Source of the DNA: Macrophomina tecta
Lineage: Eukaryota > Ascomycota > Dothideomycetes > Botryosphaeriales > Botryosphaeriaceae
Length of the DNA: 64,000 nucleotides
Direction of reading: 5' to 3'
Assembly (NCBI GenBank): GCA_024180945.1
Contig: JAKSGN010000005.1
Coordinates: 496,001 to 560,000 of the forward strand
Within the stretch, counting starts at the first letter, position 1. Each line of letters starts with the position of its first letter. The position numbers were made by a program, and so were the translations under genes. Positions 44,756-54,740 of this stretch are shown one piece after another. A model generated the notes under the pieces. It was not told the origin of the DNA and did no database searches. It worked only from the letters and a program-made list of their open reading frames with translations.

Positions 44756-46337
44756 TTACAAGGAAGCTGATACTTTCTGCTCCTGGGGAGCTGCCTGGAC
44801 ATTGATTGCGTGGTTCCAAGCGTTATGTGCAAGGCATTCCTTGAGTGCAACTGCGAATTCCTCGGCTGCGGCATGGTCAGCGAAGACAAAAATGACGGGA
44901 TAGCATCCAGCATACGGGTCTGTGGAGGGCCATCCTTTCCAGAAGGGTCCCGTCCCCTTATCCGGGTCACTTCCTGCACCCAATCCGCTCTCGATTTCCT
45001 GCACTTCTCCCACAGAAGAAGGCGTTGGTGAACTTCATCTGGAGCAGAGCCTGCCGGAAAGCAAGCACCCAACGCGGCAGCATCTTCGACGGCTTGAGCA
45101 GCGCCCTGGCCCATATCTATGTGGCTGATTAGTAGAGCGACTACCCAAAACACACGGCAGCACGGACAAGGGAGGAATGGGTGTGCAGCATCACCCAGAA
45201 GCACAGTCTTGCCTGAGACCCAAGTGGGCAAGACTTCCATATCCAAGAGATCCCAAAGCATCACATCGTCTTCCGGTGCCTTTTCGAGCATGCGAATGAC
45301 AGGAGAAGAAAAGCCGTCGAAATGTCTGATTAGCTTTGCTTTGTTTGCCGACTGATTGTATCCGGAAAGGTCTGTACTGTGTCAGTGGCTGGCGAAATGT
45401 CGAGACTATGCATATACCCTTTTTTATTGGCCCAACCTCCTGCGACGGAACGAAGGCAATGCAATTCATCACCGTGTTGTTGGAGCACGGATAGAAGACA
45501 ATGCGCCTGTATTCGCCATTGCTGCCCTCCCCTGCAACCTGGACAACTTGGCCGGGCTCTTGGGCAAAGAGTCTCATTTCTGGATCCTCTTGAAGCACGG
45601 AAGTAGGCATCAGCCATCGGTAAGCGCACTTTCCGGAGGTGAAGAGCGGGACGTCACGGCCAGTCACCGCCCTGCGGACTCGGGAATGGATACCATCAGC
45701 AGCAACCACAAGGTCTCCAGTGACTTTGGTGCCGTCAACCAGAGTGATAGTGGCGCTGTTGCAGTCGACGTCTGTTATGCCACAGGAGGTATGAAGCCTG
45801 GCTGGCAGGCCAGGGCCGTCGTCAGAGAGTGCTTTGTCTTTGAGCGCGGTGTGTAGGTCGACACGATGAATGAGGAAGTATTCCTGCTTGTCTTAGTAGT
45901 GGTAGCATTGGGATGCAGATGGACATTTACCGCCTGCCACTGCGGACGCTCATGTTCGTACGCCTTTTTGAAAAGGGCGGTGGTCTTGCTGTCTCTGAAG
46001 ATGATCTATATGGCCATAAGCCTCATGGATGCACATGCGACTCGGGCCAGCTCACGCTCTCGTTCACAGTGGCTCCGAAAGACTCCGGGAAAACACCCAT
46101 GCGATTGAGGAGGGCAGTACAGTTCGGAGCTACGTGGACAGCGGCGCCGACCTCACTGGCAAGACGAGACTTCTCAAAGATCTGGGCAAAGCGGGGTCAG
46201 AATGTCCCGGGATGGATGAGTGGCCGGAAATGGCATACCTCGACGTCGTGGCCTTGCTGCCGAAGGGCTATGGCAGCCGAGAGTCCCCCGATGCCAGCGC
46301 CAACAACGAGCACCCTCAGCCTTTCAGCGCGCGTCAT
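44756..46337 (-). CDS. FAD-dependent monooxygenase, salicylate-hydroxylase-like
   Basis: Seven exons on the minus strand (46239-46337, 46056-46181, 45931-46005, 45418-45883, 45168-45371, 44916-45116, 44756-44865; introns of 57, 50, 47, 46, 51 and 50 nt) give 426 residues, the usual size for class A flavoprotein hydroxylases. The FAD motif GAGIGG is at residues 13-18, the DG motif appears as VVAADGIHSRVR, and the GD motif as VLLGDAAHPFLPYMGQGAAQAVEDA. Such enzymes hydroxylate or oxidatively decarboxylate phenolic acids. The last intron has GTATGC, a CTGAC branch site and GCCGCAG, and fixes the C-terminus; without it a different frame would be read. All key motifs are intact. Confidence 0.9.
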
Positions 46338-48689
46338 TTTAGAAGCTGGACCAGAAGCCGTAGTTGTAGGGCGAGGAGACGCAGATGGAGCCCGGTCGTG
46401 TATTGAAAGGCGTTGCGCCGTGTTTATATTGGGTCGGTGAAGTAATGCACGGCATGCAAACTAAGGCTAGACCACTGAGCCGTCGGAGATCCCCACTCGC
46501 CGGTGCGCGCGTGCCGCAACGACGAATTGTAGCAGTTCAACATGGTCAGATGCACGCGCCTACCGCATGTCCGCTTAGAAGAGCGGATGGGCAGAGAAAC
46601 GTAGCCAATTCGGCGCGTGCGCAGGCAAATTGTGGGGTGGAGTGGGTTTGCGGCGTGGTTACCACCGCGTAGATTCCGATGTAACTCTAGTGATTTAGGG
46701 CGGGCAGAAGCTGTAAGATCAACTGAAAAGCCACCACGCTCTGGCCCACTTTACGGTTCCTACTAGGCGATGCGTCCGGGAAAATCTGCGTGTCTGGTGC
46801 AAGTAGGTACTCGATTCCCAACTCGGGCCCTCCGCAATAGCGGTGCTCGTGCTTGAATCCCAGCAACAGAACGCTTGAAGTCGGGTTGATCGTTGAGCAA
46901 GCAAGGGCGGTGGTCGCTGACAGTGGACGCAGAAGAGATCGCCCAGCCGATCATGCTCGGAACGCAAGGATGTCGATGCGCACGATGGGCAGGCTTGATG
47001 CGCGACCAAGCTTCGGAACAAGCACAAACAAGATGGTGCAGTGAAGAGAGGGGAGTGGAGGAGCCGAGCGCGGTGGCTGATCGGCGAAGCGGGCAGCCGA
47101 GCGATGCCTGAGGCAGCGAGGGTTAGTCATCCTCCTGCTCGCGTCGGCGGAATGACGCGTCGCGTCGCGCGCACTTCCTCTCGATCAACCATCCCGTCCA
47201 CCAGGCTACTGCGCTTCCGCCCTCCACACGCCCACGTGTTTTTGCAGATGCTTGCTGCCTTCAAGCTCCCGCATCACCGCACCACGCCTACGGCCCGATC
47301 GAGAAACTCCGTCCAACGCTTGCGATAACACACATCCGAGTATCCGCACGCTCCGTCCGTGGAGAACAATGCCTACTTGCCCAGTGGCAGTCGTTCGCTG
47401 CGGATGCTCCCAGGGTGAATGGAGATAGCCGGCCTCCACCCTATGTCCATCATGGCTTGTGGAAGGAGAGACGCCCGGTCGCAGGTGGGAGGCGCGCGAC
47501 CATACACGGTAATGTGCCACTGTCTGACGACTGATACCCAGTTGAATGGCAGGGAAATTACGAGTCGATTCCAGTCCAGCGCCACGATCTCCAAAGCGCT
47601 CCATACATCGAATCGAGAGCCGTCTGCTCAGCGGCATATCACATCTCGCGCACTCCCCACCGCCCGCGCCTTCAATAAGCATTTCCCCAAACACCCCACG
47701 ACCCTACCACAGCCATGCCTTGCCGCCCAATATCCCGCGGCCCGATATCTGGATTGACTCCGGAGGATGCTGATACGTCTTTGGTATTTCGGTTCACACA
47801 ATGTAGGTTTCACGGACATGGAGCAGTACTACGCGTACACAACGGAAGGTTTCGCCCAGACATGGGTATTATCGCCATTGCTGAACGCGTATTCCGGCAA
47901 GCTTGCTTCATCTGCTTCATGAGATGGTAATTTTAACGGCTTTACTATTGCACCAATGCCAGACCCTCTCAGGCGGTTCTCGACTGAACAACCCCATCCC
48001 TCCACGGGCTTCAATCCAAGAGGCATGACTCGGCCTTCTTGAGGGTCGCCAATCAAGCAATCGATCTGGAAACAATTTGAAACCTTAACGAGATGAAGAC
48101 CAGGGGGCGCCGCGGGCCCGAGGCTGAAGTACGGGTTCGTGATGTACAGGATATTGGCCGCATTTCTGGGACTATTTGCTTCCCCGCCTTGGACTTATTG
48201 AGCACGAACCATCGATGCGATGCCAAGTTCAGCTGGCGCCTATTAGAGCAACATCCTCCGCTGTTCAAATGATACTATTTCCGCAAGAGTGCCGCCCCAT
48301 GGGCCTGATCGCCGTGTAACACGAATCAGCCTGCATACACTTGGACAATACCGGTTCGTCGAACTACAGAGTAAGCTTGTTCTCCTACGTTCTCGGATGG
48401 TTGCGAGATTCCCGTCCAGTGTCATGCATCACTGCCACACCCGGCACAATCTCCCTCCGCGGCAAGGCCTGGATGCGTACTCTTGAAACAAACGAACTGG
48501 CCCGGCCCGCGACCCCCAGGTTACGCATGTGACGTTTTCTCTCAGCCACATCACAACCGTAACAATGAGTCGTGCCGGCGATGGTCAACCGCGTGCGTGT
48601 TCACTCTTACGTGTATACGGGTCATGCATCCAGTGTTTCACCAGCATCGCTCTATTCCAGCACTTGCCTGCCGCGCCCGCCGATACTGT
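46338..48689. other. Long gene-free stretch
   Basis: 2.35 kb with normal GC content but no frame showing family features, splice-consistent exons or repeats. The left end is the promoter of the FAD monooxygenase and the right end the 3' flank of the NCS1 permease. I looked for tRNA B-box patterns and found none convincing. Confidence 0.45.
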
Positions 48690-50664
48690 CTAGACTACCG
48701 TCCTTTCCACCGTCTCCCTTATCTCGCCCTTTTCGCCCCCACTCTCAGATGACATCTCTACTGAATCGTTCACCGTTTTGGATATCAGCGTCTCTCTTGC
48801 CGGGATCGCAAACGATAGGCCGCAATAAAGCACAAACGCACTCGTGAAGCCCCACAGGTAGTTGAAGTTGTAGATCTTGGACGCGCCGCCAATGTCGATC
48901 GAGTCATTGACATTGTGAATCAGCCCCGGCATGTTGGGCCCGAGTGACACGACCATGGCGACGATAGCTCTCCAGTTGGTGCCTTTCCAGTAATGGTACC
49001 GGTCATGTGGACGATACAGCGCAGGGACGTCGATGGCTTGGCGCTTGACTACCCAGAAATCTGCAGCCAGGAGGGCAGCAATTGGGGCCAGAAACACGGC
49101 CAAGGCGCTCATGAAGTTGATGAGACTGGACGCGGAGCTGACAATCTTCCAGGGAACCATGACCCACCCACTGCTGAAGCGTCAGTGCTCCGCTTGCAAT
49201 ACATGCCGCCAGTGACCTACCCGATGATGGTCGTAATGACGGCACCTCGTCTGATGTTGATATATTTGGGACACAAACTGGTCATGTCATTGGCGCAGCT
49301 GATGACATTTGCCGACACATTCACACCAATCTGGGCCACACACCACGCGATCCCGACAAAGAACGCCGCGGCCCTACCTCCAGGACCATCCCACCTGCTG
49401 GCGAGCTGGATGGGATCCCAGATGTATTCTGGGAGCAATGTCAACGTCGGCGTCTTGTCTGTTGACACGGCAGTCCCAGGGAAAAGGTGCACTCACCTCC
49501 GTAAACGACTTTGCTCGCACTCGTGGCAATAATGCCCATTACTCCAATGAATGTGCTTATACCGGGCATCAGCAGGGCCTGCAACCACACGTGGTCACTT
49601 CTCCTCAGGTATCTCGTATAATCCGCCACGTTCGTTGCCATGGTCGCCCAGCTCCCCGTCAAGGAGCTCATGAAATACAAAATCAGCCAACTCCTCTCCG
49701 ACCCGCTGAACTGCGCCTTCTGGTCCCAGATGTCCCCGCTTCCACCTGCTTTGACGCACATGCCGATCACGGTTGCAACGGCCGCCAGTGTGACGTAGAC
49801 TGCCTTGAACAGGAAGAAGCCTTTCAGCTTATGTGGGGGGATCAATAGCACTGGGAATTGGACGAGCCAAAACACGAGATGGCTCACCATCTGCTGGGTG
49901 GTGATGCCAGCGCTGGAGGGTAGGCGGTTCGGGATGTCGAGGTAGGACGGCCACACGGCGCGAATGACCTGGGTCATGGCGGTGGCGCCGCTGTATGTTT
50001 GAATCGCGTGCCAGAACAGCGCCGTCACCATGCGAATGACGACGGGGACGCGCGAGAAGAGGTAGCCAAAGGAAGAGCGCGCGGCAATGGCGTACGGGAC
50101 GTGCAACTTGGCGCCAACGGAGCCATTCAGGCAAAGAGGGATGGCGATGATGGTTGTGCCGATGATGAGGCAGACCAGTGCCTCGCGGTATGTGAGGCCT
50201 ATGGAGATGATGGCGCTGGCTCCCGCCCACGATTGGGAAGAGAGAATGTCTGACATCTGGTGCACTGATCAGCATAGCTCGCTTCGTAGACGTCGCTATA
50301 GTCTTGGCTAGCGTCCCCCCGGGGGGTTAGTAGCGAGGACAACAGAAGAGACGCAAGGATAGTTGGCAGCGGTGGTGCCATTTCGCGCAGGACAGGCATT
50401 GACGTAGACGAACAATTTTCAAAGATACCATATGTGGATGGAGGCCGAACTTACCCAGTATCCAATGATACTCCAGCCTCCCCATGTCCTCCGCTCTACG
50501 GGAGTCTCATCGTTGTCAATGTTAGTCCAAGTCCCTGGAGGCGCAAAGGTCGACGTCTGCTTTTCCAACACCCAGGCATCTCGAGAATTCAATCTCCTCT
50601 TGGCAATGGCGGCCTTATGTCTGGCCCATTGCTTGGTCGAGTCCGCGCTGGTTTGAATAGCCAT
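48690..50664 (-). CDS. NCS1 nucleobase/hydantoin-type permease
   Basis: Exons 50455-50664, 49497-50256, 49221-49428 and 48690-49170 on the minus strand (introns of 198, 68 and 50 nt) give 552 residues with about 12 membrane helices. Nucleobase-cation-symport-1 carriers bring uracil, cytosine, allantoin, hydantoins or similar compounds through the plasma membrane. Seen: the cytosolic N-terminus ending WGGWSIIGYWMSDIL, a Trp-Ala-Gly-Ala-Ser start of TM1, GLTYREALVCLIIG, VPYAIAARSSFG (the NCS1 P-Y-x-x-x-x-R-x-S-F-G type motif), WATMATNVADYTRY, and LLAADFWVVKRQ. Intron 1 is unusually long for this window and its acceptor was chosen to restore the family segment. It lies next to the fused biuret/allophanate enzyme, which makes a small ureide or amide a likely substrate. 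Confidence 0.88.
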
Positions 50665-51938
50665 GATCTCCGCTTTGGCCTTCGCGGGCCTCTAACAACG
50701 GAAGTGTAGGGAAGGAGCGGGCCTGACAAGACAAGCCGTTAAAGTATGTCGAAAGGCCGCTTGGTGTCAATCGGTGGCCCGTGAGCGGTGCAAGAAGTTC
50801 CACCGAGGTTGATGGGCCTGGACCTCCAAGGGCCCGCGATCAGGTGAGCGGACAGCTGGTAAGGGAGCTATCGACGAGAGCAAGTATGGCGCACGCTAGG
50901 GTACGGAGGCGGATGGTGTCAGGGCTAGCCAGGAGGCCGAAGGCACCTTGAAGATAAGCGAGACTAGCGTACGTGTGGCGTTGGGTGTTTGACAAAACAA
51001 GTAGTGCTGGCACCTGATTGAGCAGCTTTCGTTAGATGAACTTGGTGCCGCCGGAGTCCCCGATCGAGGCGGTCGATTGAGAAGCGGGTGAGGATTTGAC
51101 GGGCTCTGGCTTATAAGGACGATCCTCTATCTCCCCCGCGGTGACGGGTGGGCAGCACCCAGAGATACCGGGCCTCGCGAGTGCAGAGAAGTGAACATGA
51201 GAATCGTCAACACAGAGTTTTGGCAGCTGTCCGGGCGTCGATAGGGCCGGCAGCCACTTCCCCGCGGGACCCTGGTTGATTTGTGGGAAAGGAACAGGGG
51301 TCGTAATCGTAATCAGCTTCGCTGTATCTCTTCGCCAGAAAGGGACATCCATGGAGGCATGACCAATGAAGGACCTCGGAAGGCCGGGAGTCGATAAGGG
51401 AGTGAAACGAGGGGCCGCGGGCTGGCCCACCGGGGATGCGAGTCATTGCCGATGGAATATGGAGTGCGCGTCGCGGCGCTCCGGATCTGGCCAAGCCTTC
51501 TGTGTTCGAATGGAATAGGAGGGTCCGATTTGCGGGACAGACATGACTGAAGAGCTTCCAGAGGCATGAAAAGCCTGAACCAACTTGAAACACTACCGTG
51601 GTTATTATTCTACTGGTATGAATACAAAGCTTATATGGCACTGGTGGAAGCGTGTACAACGAATCATGGCCCAGTGATCGTCGTCTGCATTTGATATTGG
51701 AGCTATAGGTAGTAGACAGCAAATAGTTAATGTAAAAGTGCGCTACCCCATACTCAGCGGCTCAGTTAAATATAAGAGCATCACGTGTTAATTTTCAGAT
51801 TTGGGTATTCGGATAACACGCAGTAATTAAACAGTTTTCATGTATGCTGGAGCGAAACCGGATCGATTCTGCCGCCATCTGAACGGCCAGCATGTACACA
51901 GCCTAGAATTTTGCGGATGGAATTCAAGAACGGCGTCT
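50665..51938. other. NCS1 promoter and 3' flank of the fusion gene
   Basis: 1.27 kb without a supported gene. It holds three HGATAR-type sites upstream of the permease, listed separately. Confidence 0.45.
50868..51132. promoter_or_regulatory. GATA-factor (AreA-type) sites upstream of the NCS1 gene
   Basis: CTATCG at 50868-50873 (CGATAG on the minus strand), AGATAA at 50952-50957, and CTATCT at 51127-51132 (AGATAG on the minus strand). HGATAR is the binding consensus of AreA/NIT2, which switches on fungal nitrogen-catabolic genes. They lie about 205, 290 and 465 bases before the ATG. Single sites are common by chance; three in 265 bases upstream of a nitrogen permease is suggestive only. Confidence 0.4.
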
Positions 51939-54116
51939 CTAGGATAGAAGAGCAGTCAAGCGCCTGGCGACCTCGAGGAGCATGCCTTCCCGGAAAGCAG
52001 GGCCAACCAATGTGATTCCAAAAGGCATACCCTCAGTCAGTCCTGCGGGGATGGCAACAGCCGACAGGTCCAGGACGTTCACGGCACTCATGAAGACGCC
52101 CATCTCCAGATTTGGGCCGTACGGATCCTTCTCGACCTCTAGGAGGGTCGGATGCCTCGGGGCCGTGGGCATGACGACCAGGTCGCATTTGTCAAATTCG
52201 GTTTCCATGATGCGGGTGAGCTCACGCGCTCTTTGCAGATCGGTGAAAGCGTCGGCAGCGTTCATGGCGAAGGCGGAATCAAAAATCTGGCGTGTGATGG
52301 GGAGCAATGCGGCACGTTTCGCAGGTTGCTGGACAAAAGGGCGCAGAGCGGAAGCTCTTTCTGCAACGTGCGCCCCCTTGTAGACAAGGTCGGAAGCGGC
52401 GAGATAAGATGGAAAGTCAAAAGAAACTTCATGGGCGTGTTGGAGTCTGCGGACAGCTCCCTGAACTCTGATGAACGCCCTTAGATATTCGGGAGATAGG
52501 TGCTGCGCAAGGATATGCTCGGAGGGCAGGGCGTATGTGTAGGTGCCTTCGAGCTGCAGCAGAGCTCTGTTGGTGAGAGCCGAGAGCGGGCGGGAAGAGC
52601 GAGCGTAGGGATCTAATGCGTCAAAGCCTTTTGCGACGAGCCACGCAGATTCTGCGTCATCGAGGTTCCGCGCGAATACGGAGACACAGTCAAGCGTTTT
52701 GCATGCGGGCACAACACCATGCGTGGACACGGTTCCTTTGGAGGGCTTGAGGCCAACAATGCCGTTCAAGGCGGCAGGCACGCGCCCAGATCCGGCAGTG
52801 TCTGTCCCAAGGGCAAAAGAAACTTGTTCCAATGCCACGGCGACGGCGGAACCGGAGCTGGATCCGCCAGATATATGATTTTCCGAATACACCGAATGGC
52901 AGGCTCCGTACGGGGATCGCACGCCGACCAAACCGGTCGCGAACTGATCCATGTTGGTCTTGCCGACGACGATTGCGCCAGCAGCCAGCAGCTTCTCAAT
53001 GACCGTAGCATTCTTAGCCGGCGTGTAGCAGAACGCCGGGCAAGCGGCAGTGGTGGGAAGGCCTGCGACATCGATGTTGTCCTTCACTGCGAAGGGGACG
53101 CCGTACAAGGGCAGGTGAAGGTTGGAGTGGGCGGCGAGGTTTTCGGCCTGGGCAAGTAGAGTGTCCTCGCTGGCCAGGTTGATCCAGACGTAGGGGTGTT
53201 GATGCCGCGCCCGCTCGATACGCTCCAAGACAGATCTCACGACAGTGACTGGAGACAAGCCCGCCCTGTAAGCACGACGAAGGGAGTGGATGTCCAAAGA
53301 GCCGCCCCACTGCGGAGGGGAGATGGAGTTAAGGGAGCCACTGTACGACTGCAGTGCATCAAGGAGAGGCGTAGACGACGCGACGAAGCCGAACAGCCCC
53401 TCAGAGAAATGGATCATGTCAAGCGAGGCATCCTTGAAGGAGGGCACGAAGCCATCAGTGCAGTCGCGCAGGATGCAGCACTCGAAGCCGCGGTCATTGG
53501 CCTCGCGCACGGTGGTGGTGACGCAGCACTCGACAGTGACGCCGGCAACGACGAGGTGGGTGATGCCGCGGTCGACGAGGTGTTCGTGGAGCGAGGTGGA
53601 GAAAAAGGAGCCCTTGCCGGGCTTGTCGACGACCAGTTCGCCGGGCAGGGGCTGGAGCTCGTCGACCAGATCGTGGCCGTACTCGCCGCGGGTCAGGAGC
53701 CTGCCCATGGCGGCGGAGTCCCCAATGACGGCCGTGTGGCGAGTCTTGGGGGCGCGGGCTTGGCGCACGAGCTTCGTGGTCGGGCAGTCTCGCAGATCTG
53801 GTCGGTGGCCCTCGCGCGTGTGCACGACGGCCAGGCCGCACTCTCTGAAGGCGCGGAGCACCGCTGCGGCCGGGGCAATGGTGCGCTGCACCGCGTCGAC
53901 GCCCGCGTCGCCCGCCTGGATGTAGCCGAAGCCGTCCTTGAGCAGGAAGTCGCGCTGCATGTCAATCAGCAGCAGCGCGACCTTGGGCGGCGCGAAGCAG
54001 AAGACATAGGGCTCGGCGGCGAAGGACAGCGCGGACGAGAGCCGCAGGCTGGCGGGCGTTGGCGACGGCGACGGCGTCGAGCGCGGCGGCGTTTCCGTGT
54101 CCAGGGCGGGGGCCAT
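51939..54116 (-). CDS. Fused biuret-hydrolase-like and allophanate-hydrolase-like enzyme
   Basis: An intronless gene of 725 residues. Residues about 45-255 are an isochorismatase-type cysteine hydrolase close to bacterial biuret hydrolase BiuH: LLIDMQRDFL (Asp52), VVDKPGKGSF (Lys165) and AGVTVECCVTTTVREANDRGF (Cys198) form the Asp-Lys-Cys triad; HTREGHRPDL is also typical. Residues about 270-725 are an amidase-signature domain of the allophanate hydrolase type: PFAVKDNIDVAGLPTTAACPAF, Lys345, Ser419 in GGSSSGS, Ser443 in TDTAGSGR. The Lys-Ser-Ser spacing (74 and 24) equals that of AtzF as I remember it (91/165/189). The C-terminal cyclotransferase-like domain of AtzF is absent. Predicted: biuret to allophanate to ammonia and CO2. 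A ureidoacrylate-type first step (RutB-like) is the main alternative. A longer in-frame start at 54371 is not ATG-favoured by homology. Confidence 0.87.
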   Translation of the reverse strand: MAPALDTETPPRSTPSPSPTPASLRLSSALSFAAEPYVFCFAPPKVALLLIDMQRDFLLKDGFGYIQAGDAGVDAVQRTIAPAAAVLRAFRECGLAVVHTREGHRPDLRDCPTTKLVRQARAPKTRHTAVIGDSAAMGRLLTRGEYGHDLVDELQPLPGELVVDKPGKGSFFSTSLHEHLVDRGITHLVVAGVTVECCVTTTVREANDRGFECCILRDCTDGFVPSFKDASLDMIHFSEGLFGFVASSTPLLDALQSYSGSLNSISPPQWGGSLDIHSLRRAYRAGLSPVTVVRSVLERIERARHQHPYVWINLASEDTLLAQAENLAAHSNLHLPLYGVPFAVKDNIDVAGLPTTAACPAFCYTPAKNATVIEKLLAAGAIVVGKTNMDQFATGLVGVRSPYGACHSVYSENHISGGSSSGSAVAVALEQVSFALGTDTAGSGRVPAALNGIVGLKPSKGTVSTHGVVPACKTLDCVSVFARNLDDAESAWLVAKGFDALDPYARSSRPLSALTNRALLQLEGTYTYALPSEHILAQHLSPEYLRAFIRVQGAVRRLQHAHEVSFDFPSYLAASDLVYKGAHVAERASALRPFVQQPAKRAALLPITRQIFDSAFAMNAADAFTDLQRARELTRIMETEFDKCDLVVMPTAPRHPTLLEVEKDPYGPNLEMGVFMSAVNVLDLSAVAIPAGLTEGMPFGITLVGPAFREGMLLEVARRLTALLS

Positions 54117-54485
54117 CACGTCGCGGCGGTGTCGAGGGCAGCGGTCCTCCACAATGCCATCCATTCCAATTCGGTCGGGTTGGGGCCCAGCGGCGATGCG
54201 AAACAGGCCCCGGCCACATACTTTGGGCTGGCGCACTCTTGTATTGTATGCGCGCACTGGGCGGCGACACTTGGGCAGCGCGGGCCCGCGGGCTGGCGAG
54301 CGGTCCCCGCGGGCGAGACCAGCACAGGGCCAGCGGGGGGCGATAGGCCTTAAAGAGCACAGAACCGGCATCGGGCAGCCGCTGCGCTGCTCCTCGGGCG
54401 CGGCGCTGGGTCAGAGTGGAACGATCGATCCTTTCTCGCTCCCCCCGCCCCTCCCCCCACCCCGCCGACACTAATAATAATAATC
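54117..54485. promoter_or_regulatory. Divergent promoter of the fusion enzyme and its Zn2Cys6 neighbour
   Basis: 369 bases between two start codons facing apart. It contains one CGATAG (54341-54346, HGATAR type) and a GC-rich palindromic GCGGGCCCGC near 54278, a CGG-containing candidate for a zinc-cluster factor. The ATG at 54486 follows (TAA)n. Confidence 0.5.
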
Positions 54486-54709
54486 ATGCCCGGCAGAGCG
54501 TGTGACGTCTGCCGCCGCCGCAAGCAGCGCTGCGTCTTCCCCGAGGGCGGCGCGCTGTGCCTGACCTGCCAGGCCCTCGGCGTGCGCGAGTGCACCTTCT
54601 TGGAGCCACCGCCCCCCAAGCGCCGCCCTCCGCAGAGCCGCACCGCCCAGCAGCTGCAGGCTGGCAGCGGTGTCGACAGCAGCAGCAGCAGCAGCAACCA
54701 GACCGCCGC

Positions 54710-54740
<31 letters not shown>

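Noticed and set aside
44716..45000. Possible frameshift at the C-terminus of the FAD monooxygenase
   Set aside because: A normal 50-nt intron (44866-44915) with a CTGAC branch site restores the frame, so no lesion is needed.
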